Positions 1-5,217 are shown, counted from the stretch's first letter. The stretch: DNA of 5,524 bases from Chloroflexota bacterium (GCA_005888075.1 VBKD01000158.1:1-5524); one strand, 5' to 3'. Made by a program: numbers and translations. Notes: a model not told the origin generated them from the sequence alone.

Positions 1-801
1 GAGGCGTTCCAGAGCAAGCGCGCGGCAGAAGCCGTGCCAGTTACGAGGCGTGGTCGCCCCTACGGTGAGCCAGCCGTCGCGCGCGCGAATCGCCTGATAA
101 GGGGCGCTGTTCTGGTGGGCCGACCCATGCCGCGCCGGAACCTGTCCGGTCGCGAAGTACTTCGCTGCTTCCCACACGGCAAGCGACATCGAGGACTCGA
201 ACAGACTGACGTCGATCAGCTGACCGTGACCCGTCCGCTCTCTCGCCGTTAGAGCGGCTACAGCGCCGAGGGCGCCATACAGCGCGCAGACGAGGTCGGC
301 GACCGGCACCCCGACCTTGACAGGTCCCCCGTCAGGCTCTCCGGTGATGCTCATGAGGCCGCTTCGCGCCTGAGCCATGATGTCGAGGCCTGGCAGCTGG
401 GCCAGCGGCCCGTCCTGTCCCCAGCCTGATGCCGCAACATAGATGAGACGCGGGTTGAGCTCTTTCAGATGTGCGTAATCGAGCTCGAGTCGCGCCATAG
501 CCCCAGGCCGGAGATTCTCGACCACGATGTCAGCCCTCTTCGCCAGCCGTTGGAAGGCCTCCTTGCCCCGCGGATCTTTCAGATCAAGCGCGACTGATCG
601 CTTGTTGCGATTGAGCCGGACGAAATTCGCGCTTTCCCCGTCCTGGAATGGCGCGGACAGCCGGACGATGTCGCCGGTGCCTGGGGGTTCGACCTTGATG
701 ACGTCGGCGCCCAGGTCGGCCAGCTGCATCCCGCAAAAAGGGCCGGCCATGAAGTTGCCGACCTCGATTGCCCGAATCCCTGCCAGCGGCGGATCGCTCA
801 T
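1..801 (-). CDS. Family III CoA-transferase (CaiB/BaiF type), N-terminal 267 residues, runs off left edge
   Basis: This is a cytoplasmic CoA-transferase that moves CoA between carboxylic acids through an aspartyl-CoA thioester. Family members include formyl-CoA:oxalate transferase, carnitine CoA-transferase and methylacyl-CoA racemase. The N-terminus (AIEVGNFMAGPFCGMQLADLG, residues 11-31), the following ADVIKVEPP and GTGD motifs, the NxNKRSVALDLK stretch (65-76) and ADIVVENLRPG (90-100) are typical of the family. GLDIMAQARSGLMSITG (138-154) leads into VADL, whose Asp169 aligns with the family's catalytic aspartate (Asp169 in formyl-CoA transferase). RTGHGQLIDVSLFES (189-203) follows, then the second-domain DGWLTVGA segment. 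The ATG at 799-801 is chosen because GGAGG (plus-strand cctcc, 811-815) lies 9 nt upstream. Members are usually about 400 residues, so roughly a third lies beyond base 1. The frame is intact. Substrate cannot be assigned. Divergent from the GntR gene, its probable regulator. Confidence 0.93.
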   Translation of the reverse strand, partial: MSDPPLAGIRAIEVGNFMAGPFCGMQLADLGADVIKVEPPGTGDIVRLSAPFQDGESANFVRLNRNKRSVALDLKDPRGKEAFQRLAKRADIVVENLRPGAMARLELDYAHLKELNPRLIYVAASGWGQDGPLAQLPGLDIMAQARSGLMSITGEPDGGPVKVGVPVADLVCALYGALGAVAALTARERTGHGQLIDVSLFESSMSLAVWEAAKYFATGQVPARHGSAHQNSAPYQAIRARDGWLTVGATTPRNWHGFCRALALERL

Positions 802-875
802 TGAGGTGTGCCTCCGGGATTGTAGACAATCTTCAATTGGTCAGCCATCTCGATTCTCGATAAGGTAAGGCCACG
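802..875. promoter_or_regulatory. Divergent intergenic region with candidate GntR operator
   Basis: This 74-bp spacer separates the start codons of the CoA-transferase and the GntR regulator, so it must hold both promoters. The palindrome ATTGTAGACAAT (819-830) has perfect 5-bp arms around two central bases, similar in form to operators of FadR/VanR-type GntR proteins, which carry GT and AC half-site cores. Read leftward it contains TACAAT (819-824), a good -10 match for the CoA-transferase promoter, although no convincing -35 stands at 16-18 bp and the resulting leader would be very short. Rightward, TTGGTC (837-842), 16 bp, then GATAAG (859-864) is a weak promoter candidate for the regulator. 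That operator binding blocks transcription is inference. Confidence 0.5.
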
Positions 876-1619
876 ATGCCCCCTGACCGCCGAATCCAGC
901 AGCCCAGCCTCGTCCGGCTGGCGGCAGAGGCGATTCGAGACATGGTGCTTTCAGGCGACCTTCGACCCGGGGATCGCCTGGTCGAAGAGCGCGTTACCAG
1001 TGAGCTCGGCATCAGCCGTCCCCCATTGCGCGAAGCCCTTCGAGTCCTGGAACAAGAAGGACTGCTTGTCAGCCTGCCGAGGCGAGGCGTGATCGTGACC
1101 ACCCTGAGCCCACGGGACGTCTACGAGATCTTCACCCTCCGCACAACGTACGAAAAAATGGCCATCGAGCTTGGCGTGCCGGTCCGCGACCCCCAGCTCC
1201 TCGGCCGGGTCCGCCTCGCCCTCGGGCAGATGGAGGATGCGGCGAAGAGTCAGGATGGCGCCCACTTCGTGCGATCCTCCTTCGAGTTCCACCTGAGCAT
1301 CGTCGGGCTCGCCGGGCACCGGCGCCTCGAAGACGCGTATCGGGGGCTCTCACTGCAGCTGCGTCTTTACATGGCGGCGAACACGAGAGCGCGAGCCGAG
1401 CACAACGAAAGCCTGGAAGCAAACATCGAAAGGCACAGGCGCCTGCTCGCCGCCGTCGAGAAGGGCGACCCTGAGGCTGTTCTGGCCGAGCTTGCGAACC
1501 ACGGTGCCCGCACTTTCCTCGAGGAGGTGACCAACCAAGCGCAGGGACCCGAGGCTCAGCAGCAGGGTGACGACCGGCGGGCCACTCTCTCAGACATCAG
1601 AGATCACATCTCCCGATAA
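876..1619 (+). CDS. GntR-family transcriptional regulator, FadR/FCD subfamily
   Basis: A 247-residue DNA-binding regulator. The N-terminal winged helix-turn-helix spans about residues 10-78: the EAIRDMVLSGDLRPGDRL helix and turn, then LGISRPPLREALRVLEQEGLL, which is the hallmark of the family, then the wing RRGVIV. The C-terminal all-helical FCD ligand-binding domain covers about 84-220. Three histidines sit at the usual metal-binding spacing (H139, H187, H209), but the acidic ligand normally found four residues before the first His is Ser135. The last ~27 residues (QAQGPEAQQQ onward) are polar and probably disordered. ATG at 876 has TAAGG 5 nt upstream, and the length is normal. FCD regulators usually sense a carboxylate or sugar acid and often control the adjacent divergent gene, here the CoA-transferase. 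The ligand is unknown. Confidence 0.95.
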   Translation: MPPDRRIQQPSLVRLAAEAIRDMVLSGDLRPGDRLVEERVTSELGISRPPLREALRVLEQEGLLVSLPRRGVIVTTLSPRDVYEIFTLRTTYEKMAIELGVPVRDPQLLGRVRLALGQMEDAAKSQDGAHFVRSSFEFHLSIVGLAGHRRLEDAYRGLSLQLRLYMAANTRARAEHNESLEANIERHRRLLAAVEKGDPEAVLAELANHGARTFLEEVTNQAQGPEAQQQGDDRRATLSDIRDHISR

Positions 1620-1636
1620 GCGATTGGGCCATGGAC

Positions 1637-1664
1637 CCACACAGGTCTTGACGAACTTGTGTGG
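1637..1664 (+). repeat. Hairpin downstream of the GntR gene
   Basis: The arms 1637-1646 (CCACACAGGT) and 1655-1664 (ACTTGTGTGG) pair over 10 positions, one of them a G-U wobble, around an 8-nt loop. The hairpin begins 17 bases after the regulator's stop codon, so it may end or stabilise that transcript. It lacks a following T-run, which argues against a classical intrinsic terminator. The loop and right arm also contain TTGACG (1648-1653), followed 17 bp later by CAATGT (1671-1676), a poor -10. A promoter for the small downstream ORF is therefore possible but weak. Confidence 0.4.
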
Positions 1665-1719
1665 AATTGCCAATGTTCTCCGATGGAACACAGGCGCAGG
1701 CTTGTCGGTACCAGTTACC

Positions 1720-1727
1720 GGAGGTGA
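1720..1727 (+). promoter_or_regulatory. Strong Shine-Dalgarno sequence for the 47-residue ORF
   Basis: GGAGGTGA is complementary to the 3' end of 16S rRNA over the full octamer and sits 5 nt before the ATG at 1733. It is the best ribosome binding site in the window. It decides the start of the small ORF, favouring this ATG over the in-frame GTG at 1661 and ATG at 1673, neither of which has a comparable site. Confidence 0.65.
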
Positions 1728-1732
1728 CGCAG

Positions 1733-1876
1733 ATGTTTGGGTTCCTAGCGGCTACCAGGTATTTCTTCTCGATCGCGGCCAGGGTCGCAGGCATGGGCGG
1801 CGACACTCGGACGTCGAGCGTTCACGTCCACTGGGACCGGATCTCGCGGCAATGGGTGCGGCGCGAGCTGAGCTGA
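1733..1876 (+). CDS. Small uncharacterised protein, 47 residues
   Basis: I do not recognise this protein. It opens with a hydrophobic and aromatic segment (MFGFLAATRYFFSIAARVAG, residues 1-20), which could be a short membrane-associating or amphipathic helix, although it contains two Arg. A glycine-containing turn (MGGDTRTSS) follows, then a basic, Trp-rich tail (HVHWDRISRQWVRREL). Support for translation comes from the ideal Shine-Dalgarno sequence (1720-1727, 5-nt spacing) and third codon positions dominated by G and C, as in the neighbours. It lies 113 bp after the GntR stop in the same direction and converges on the HAD gene. Function is unknown, and a chance ORF cannot be excluded without homologues. 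Confidence 0.5.
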   Translation: MFGFLAATRYFFSIAARVAGMGGDTRTSSVHVHWDRISRQWVRRELS

Positions 1877-1887
1877 GCCGCGACTAG

Positions 1888-1911
1888 CATCAGGTTCTCG
1901 GAAACCTGATG
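1888..1911. terminator. Hairpin at convergent gene ends (possible bidirectional terminator)
   Basis: Perfect 9-bp arms CATCAGGTT (1888-1896) and AACCTGATG (1903-1911) enclose a 6-nt loop. The element lies between the stop of the 47-residue ORF (1876) and the end of the HAD gene, and it overlaps the HAD stop codon (1890-1892). Position and symmetry suit a terminator shared by the two convergent genes. Neither strand shows a T-run after the stem, so it may work only as a 3'-end stabiliser or pause site. Confidence 0.45.
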
Positions 1912-2600
1912 CCGAGCTCATCGAGGTGGTCCAGCAGGTCTGCCGGGTCCTCGTAGACGCGGAAGGCCCCGGCTGTTTCGAGCTCTTCCCGACCGTAGCC
2001 TCCGGACATCAGTCCGACACCCAGGGCTCGGGCCCGCTGGGCCGCCAACATGTCCCATACGCTGTCGCCCACCACGATGGCGTTCTGAATCTGAACCCGT
2101 AGACGCTCGGCAGCCCTCAGAAACAGGTGCGGGTCAGGTTTCGCGAACGGCACCTGGTCGCGCGTGACGACCACGGCGTCTTGAGGTATTTCGAGCATCT
2201 TCAGCGCCGGGCCGGCGCTCCGATCGGACCCGCTCGTCGCGATCGCCCATGGGATGCCGCTTTGGCTCAGGTGCCGCAGCAGTTCCTTGGCCCCCGGCAG
2301 GAGCCTGACCTGGTTGTGGTTTTTCAAGAACTCGCGGACGTGCGACTCCTGGAGCCGCTGCACCTCATCCGAGCTGAGATGGCGGCCGGTCTCGCGTCCG
2401 AGCGCGCTCACGAACAGGCCGCCGCTCATGCCGATCCGGCGGTGGATGCGCCAGACGGCAAGATGGATCCCGGCTTCTTCCAGCGCCGCGCTCCAGGCGA
2501 GGACGTGCTGGTAGACGCTGTCGACCAGGGTGCCGTCGAGGTCGAAGAGAATCGCCGGCTGGCTGGTGAACGCGCCGCCGGACACTTCTGCCGAGCTCAC
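1890..2600 (-). CDS. HAD-superfamily hydrolase, subfamily IA (phosphoglycolate phosphatase / beta-phosphoglucomutase-like)
   Basis: A 236-residue soluble phosphatase or phosphomutase-like enzyme that forms a phospho-aspartyl intermediate. All four HAD motifs are present. Motif I is DLDGTLVDS (20-28), with nucleophile Asp20 and acid/base Asp22. Motif II is ATSGS (121-125). Motif III is Lys154 in AKPDP. Motif IV is VVGDSVWDM (176-184), with Mg2+ ligands Asp179 and Asp183. A helical C1 cap lies between motifs I and II (about 28-95). The start is GTG (2598-2600), with GGAAGG (plus-strand ccttcc, 2606-2611) 5 nt upstream. Length is normal and the frame intact. The substrate cannot be told from sequence: phosphoglycolate, a sugar phosphate or a polyol phosphate are all possible. 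It is divergent from the LuxR gene and probably monocistronic. Confidence 0.93.
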   Translation of the reverse strand: MSSAEVSGGAFTSQPAILFDLDGTLVDSVYQHVLAWSAALEEAGIHLAVWRIHRRIGMSGGLFVSALGRETGRHLSSDEVQRLQESHVREFLKNHNQVRLLPGAKELLRHLSQSGIPWAIATSGSDRSAGPALKMLEIPQDAVVVTRDQVPFAKPDPHLFLRAAERLRVQIQNAIVVGDSVWDMLAAQRARALGVGLMSGGYGREELETAGAFRVYEDPADLLDHLDELGIRFPRT

Positions 2601-2709
2601 GCCGACCTTCCCGCTAGGCTATCCATTCGGGTCAAGTTAACAGCGGACGGAGGCAATTTAAGGTCCAGCCGCTGTGTTGCCTCTTTAATTAACGACGCAG
2701 ATTCTGACC
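2601..2709. promoter_or_regulatory. Divergent spacer with two interleaved inverted repeats
   Basis: This spacer separates the HAD and LuxR genes. ACAGCGG (2640-2646) pairs with CCGCTGT (2669-2675), and GAGGCAA (2650-2656) pairs with TTGCCTC (2677-2683). The two pairs interleave rather than nest. The second repeat is followed on the plus strand by the AT-rich TTTAATTAA (2684-2692), in which TTTAAT (2684-2689) is a reasonable -10 for the LuxR gene, with no good -35. On the minus strand TTGACC (plus 2630-2635) is a -35-like hexamer without a matching -10. The repeats could be operator half-sites or RNA stems. Which one is inference. Confidence 0.4.
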
Positions 2710-2710
2710 G

Positions 2711-2716
2711 AGGAGG
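2711..2716 (+). promoter_or_regulatory. Shine-Dalgarno sequence that fixes the TTG start of the LuxR gene
   Basis: AGGAGG ends 5 nt before the TTG at 2722. No in-frame ATG or GTG lies within the preceding few codons, and the next downstream ATG (codon 19) would remove the beginning of the first GAF-associated helix. The TTG is therefore the preferred initiator. Confidence 0.75.
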
Positions 2717-2721
2717 CAGCG

Positions 2722-4035
2722 TTGACCCATATCGGAGACCCCGCCGGCGACCAGATCCTCGCCGACATCACGGAGATGCTCGCCCACACGCGTCTCGACA
2801 TCGTCACGATCCTGACCACGCTGACTGCCTCGCTAAGCCGGCGGAGGCGTGGCACGTGGTTCGCCATCCTCATGAACAAGGACCCGAGCACATCCCGGTT
2901 CATGGTCGCCGACGACCCGAACCCCGCGCTGGCTGAATGGTTCCGCCGATACGTCACGACGCTCGAGCGTCCCGAGATTCTGCCTACGGCAGGCATGTCG
3001 CGCAAGGTGATCGATACGGGCCAGGCGCTCCTGCTGCCCAAGGTGTCCGCTGAACACTTCCTCACCCACATCACGCAGACCGGAATGGCGGTCTACAGAC
3101 AGAACCCGCCGCCCACCGAGACCGAATTTTTCGGCCTGATGCTCGTGCCCATGCACGCGGGAGAAGCGACGATCGGAACGCTTGGCGTCATTGATTGGGG
3201 CGCGGTTCAGCACCTGAGCGAAGAGGATGTGGACTGGGTGCAGGCGATCGCTGATCGTGCTGGGCTCGCCCTGGAACATGCGGTAATGCACGGGGCTGCG
3301 ATCTACCGCCTGGAACGGCTGGCAGCGCTCCGCAGCATCGCGCTGGCGATCACCTCGAGCGATGACCTCCGCCTGACACTCGAGGTAATCCTTGAACAGG
3401 CGACCACCAAGCTCGCGGTCGATGCGGCCGGCGTGCTGCTGGTCGATGAAGGCACACACGAGATGTTCGCCGGTGCCGTCACGGGCTTTCACTCCACGTC
3501 GATTCCGAACTATCGCATCCCGATCGATGGAGATCTCCGAGACGCCGCGATCTTGCGGCGGGAGCCAATCCTGACGGACATCGACCGCGTCGACCATGGG
3601 CAGCGCCGGTCTCTGTTCGCCAGGGAAGGCTTTCAGTTCTACCTGGGAAAACCGCTGGTCGCTCGCAACAAGCTCGTGGGCCTACTCGAGGTGTTCCACC
3701 GAACGGAGCTGGAGCCCGATCAGGAGTGGATCGGATTTCTGGAGACCATGGCCACCACCGCCGCGATCGCCGTCGACCACGCCGCGATGCACGAACAGCT
3801 TGCCCGGGCGAAGCCTGCCCCGCCGCCCCACCTTGCCCCGGCGCCCGAGCTCAGCCGGCTCGAGCGATGGATCCTCGGGTTGGTGATCGACGGAGCGACC
3901 AACCAGGAGGTGGCCGAGAAGGTTCACCTCAGTCAGAACACGGTGAAGTTTCACGTGCGCCGAATCCTTCAAAAGGCGGGCGCCGCAAACCGAACGGAGC
4001 TGGCCAGGATCGCAACCCAGCAGGCCTGGCTCTAA
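2722..4035 (+). CDS. Tandem-GAF transcriptional regulator with C-terminal LuxR-type HTH
   Basis: A 437-residue cytoplasmic one-component regulator. Two GAF-like sensor domains occupy about residues 22-186 (core strands MLVPMHAGEATIGTLGVIDWG, 140-160) and 215-352 (GVLLVDEGTHEMFAGAV, then KPLVARNKLVGLLEVF, 310-325). A helical linker (about 187-212) joins them. A Pro/Ala-rich hinge (AKPAPPPHLAPAPE, 363-376) leads into the LuxR/NarL helix-turn-helix (377-437), with GATNQEVAEKVHLSQNTVKFHVRRILQKAG covering the scaffold and recognition helices. There is no receiver domain, so control is probably by a ligand, redox state or partner protein through the GAF domains, which cannot be specified from sequence. 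Start is TTG with AGGAGG 5 nt upstream. It is the first gene of a plus-strand run that continues with the orphan receiver. Confidence 0.93.
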   Translation: MTHIGDPAGDQILADITEMLAHTRLDIVTILTTLTASLSRRRRGTWFAILMNKDPSTSRFMVADDPNPALAEWFRRYVTTLERPEILPTAGMSRKVIDTGQALLLPKVSAEHFLTHITQTGMAVYRQNPPPTETEFFGLMLVPMHAGEATIGTLGVIDWGAVQHLSEEDVDWVQAIADRAGLALEHAVMHGAAIYRLERLAALRSIALAITSSDDLRLTLEVILEQATTKLAVDAAGVLLVDEGTHEMFAGAVTGFHSTSIPNYRIPIDGDLRDAAILRREPILTDIDRVDHGQRRSLFAREGFQFYLGKPLVARNKLVGLLEVFHRTELEPDQEWIGFLETMATTAAIAVDHAAMHEQLARAKPAPPPHLAPAPELSRLERWILGLVIDGATNQEVAEKVHLSQNTVKFHVRRILQKAGAANRTELARIATQQAWL

Positions 4036-4283
4036 CCAAACAGCGCCTTTTAACCTAACGGCGAGCCCTTTCTACCCGGGTGATCGGCGAATTCACTCAA
4101 AGGGAGAGAGCCGGAGCCCGGCACGGTTCGTAGCTTGCTCGGGTATGAGGCCATGGAGCTTGAATCGGCCATGGCCGCCCCTTTGACTTCATCCCTCCCG
4201 CCCCCCGGCGTGGTGTTGCCTGGCGCCCGACTGGAAACGGCCGGCGTCGGGCGCACGCGCCGGATTCTGCTTGATGGGACTTT
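4036..4283 (+). other. 248-bp spacer before the receiver gene, with two perfect inverted repeats
   Basis: No convincing gene is visible here. GGCCATGG (4149-4156) and CCATGGCC (4169-4176) form a perfect 8-bp inverted repeat with a 12-nt loop. GCGCCCGAC (4223-4231) and GTCGGGCGC (4246-4254) form a perfect 9-bp repeat with a 14-nt loop, ending 29 bp before the receiver start. The first could end the LuxR transcript or bind a regulator. The second would lie in the receiver's leader RNA. A weak 44-codon reading frame (4153-4287) crosses the region and ends in a 4-base GTGA overlap with the receiver start, but it has poor coding character. The length and content suggest the receiver has its own promoter, although none is clear. 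Confidence 0.4.
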
Positions 4284-4682
4284 GTGACGAGGATCCTGCT
4301 CGTCGAGGACAACCCGGCCAACCAGCTCCTGTCGCTCACAGTGCTCGAGCAGGCGGGGTTCACCGTTGACGTCGCCGAGTCGGCGGTCGAGGTCATTCGA
4401 CGCTTGCGGGCAAACCGGCCGGACATCATCCTGATGGATGTCCAGCTACCAGGCCAGGATGGACTGTCTTTGACACGAGAGCTAAAGGCGGACCCGTCCT
4501 ATTCGAGCATCCCGATCGTCGCGCTGACCGGGCACGCGATGATCGGTGACCGCGAAGAGGCCCTCGCCGCGGGCTGCGCCGGTCACATCACAAAGCCGAT
4601 CGACATTGATGTGTTCGCCGATCAGGTCCGCGAATTCCTCAAGCTCGCGCCAACCACGAGGCGTCCCAGGCCCTCCTCCTAG
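4284..4682 (+). CDS. Stand-alone response regulator receiver (CheY/DivK-like)
   Basis: A 132-residue single-domain receiver with no output domain. It has the complete phosphorylation site: acidic pair Glu8-Asp9 (ILLVEDNPANQ), phospho-acceptor Asp52 (IILMDVQLPGQDG), Thr82 in ALTGHAM, and Lys104 in ITKPID. The pattern VEDNPANQ / MDVQLPGQDG / ALTGHAM.GD / A.GC.G.ITKPI matches DivK-type and hybrid-kinase receivers better than DNA-binding regulators. A Pro/Arg-rich tail (APTTRRPRPSS) ends it. GTG at 4284 is the only possible start before the first beta strand, since a stop lies in frame at 4272-4274. The ribosome site is weak (GGGA, 4276-4279). No kinase or phosphatase is encoded nearby, so it is an orphan, presumably acting by protein contact. 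Confidence 0.94.
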   Translation: MTRILLVEDNPANQLLSLTVLEQAGFTVDVAESAVEVIRRLRANRPDIILMDVQLPGQDGLSLTRELKADPSYSSIPIVALTGHAMIGDREEALAAGCAGHITKPIDIDVFADQVREFLKLAPTTRRPRPSS

Positions 4683-4794
4683 TCTCCTCCTGCGCCGTTT
4701 GGCGCCTACAGCCGATGCGCCGCCCCCGTCGCTTGGGTGCTGCATCCGTAGCCCCATCGCGGCCTCGTGCGTAATTTGCGATCTGATGCCGAAC
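4683..4794 (+). other. Spacer between receiver and unknown gene, weak hairpin
   Basis: GCGCC (4692-4696) and GGCGC (4701-4705) form a 5-bp stem with a 4-nt loop, starting 9 bases after the receiver stop. GGCGC (4701-4705) can instead pair with GCGCC (4717-4721). The stems are short and no T-run follows, so this is at best a weak pause or processing site. Read-through from the receiver into the next gene is plausible. I see no promoter of good quality. Confidence 0.25.
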
Positions 4795-4798
4795 AGGA
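4795..4798 (+). promoter_or_regulatory. Shine-Dalgarno sequence that selects the ATG at 4804
   Basis: AGGA lies 5 nt before the ATG at 4804. In-frame ATGs at 4786 and 4798 lack a properly spaced purine-rich site, so the third ATG is preferred. Choosing ATG 4786 would add only six residues. Confidence 0.5.
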
Positions 4799-4803
4799 TG
4801 CAG

Positions 4804-5181
4804 ATGACAAATGGGATTCGTGCCGAGCGGGCGGCCCTCATCGGACTGCCCCGCGCCTACGTCTGGTTCTCCCACCATCGGGGGGCGACGGTGGAGCTGC
4901 CTGGAAAGTCGCACCATCTGACGATTGGCTTCCCGTTGACGGCCGCGCGCGCCGTGATCTGCGCGATCGCGCTGCACGAGCAGGACGACGGCGCGCCGGT
5001 GATCTCAGGTTGCCTGAGACTGCTGGCAAGCCCGCGCGACGCCGAACCGGCCCGGCTGGTTTTCACCGGCAGGGCACAGGCTCGGCTCGCACGGCAGGAC
5101 GCGGAGTCGCTCGCCGGTGAGACGCTGGTCTCGATCGCGGATTGCATCCTGTTCGAGGAGTTGCTGGAGTCGGTCGCTTAG
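4804..5181 (+). CDS. Hypothetical protein, 125 residues
   Basis: I do not recognise the family. The protein has no signal peptide and no clear membrane segment, although PLTAARAVICAIALHE (about 44-59) is a moderately hydrophobic helix-like stretch. It appears to be a small soluble alpha/beta protein: an N-terminal part with Arg and paired His (WFSHHRGATVEL, KSHHL), a middle strand region (GAPVISGCLRLLAS, RLVFTGRAQARLA) and an acidic C-terminal helix (DCILFEELLESV). Coding character is good, with third positions overwhelmingly G or C and an intact frame. It follows the orphan receiver in the same direction and is closed by a strong terminator, so it may belong to the same transcript as the signalling genes. 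A role in that signalling is guesswork. Start chosen by AGGA at 4795. Confidence 0.7.
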   Translation: MTNGIRAERAALIGLPRAYVWFSHHRGATVELPGKSHHLTIGFPLTAARAVICAIALHEQDDGAPVISGCLRLLASPRDAEPARLVFTGRAQARLARQDAESLAGETLVSIADCILFEELLESVA

Positions 5182-5190
5182 CCGGAAGGC

Positions 5191-5217
5191 GCGCCGCGGT
5201 TTACGCGGCGCTTTCTT
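5191..5217 (+). terminator. Intrinsic terminator of the plus-strand signalling run
   Basis: An 8-bp all-GC stem pairs GCGCCGCG (5191-5198) with CGCGGCGC (5204-5211) around the 5-nt loop GTTTA. TTTCTT (5212-5217) follows directly, giving the stem-plus-U-tract form of a Rho-independent terminator for the plus strand. It starts 10 bases after the stop of the 125-residue gene. The loop contains the stop codon of the convergent MFS gene (5201-5203), and the right arm lies inside that gene's last codons. Confidence 0.75.

Noticed and set aside
34..868. Plus-strand open frames (34-252, 527-868) opposite the CoA-transferase
   Set aside because: They are antisense to a well-supported family III CoA-transferase with its catalytic Asp169 and show no domain of their own. 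GC-rich genes commonly leave such open antisense frames.
1567..1887. 106-codon plus-strand frame starting inside the GntR gene
   Set aside because: Its start lies within the regulator coding sequence without a convincing ribosome site, and it competes with the better-supported 47-residue frame.
2640..2683. A named riboswitch or H-type pseudoknot before the LuxR gene
   Set aside because: The single base between the third and fourth arms is too short to cross a 7-bp stem in a standard H-type fold, and no known riboswitch core is recognisable. Kept only as interleaved repeats.
2127..2936. 269-codon plus-strand frame across the HAD gene and into the LuxR gene
   Set aside because: It is antisense to a HAD protein with all four motifs and then out of frame with the LuxR protein. 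Its translation is Arg/Pro/Ala-rich without domain features.
2833..3597. 254-codon minus-strand frame inside the LuxR gene
   Set aside because: It is entirely antisense to the tandem-GAF coding region and has no recognisable motif or promoter.
4546..4803. Upstream extension of the 125-residue protein to an ATG at 4546
   Set aside because: The extension overlaps the receiver coding region in another frame, reads as low-complexity Ser/Pro/Arg, and lacks a ribosome site. ATG 4804 with AGGA is preferred.
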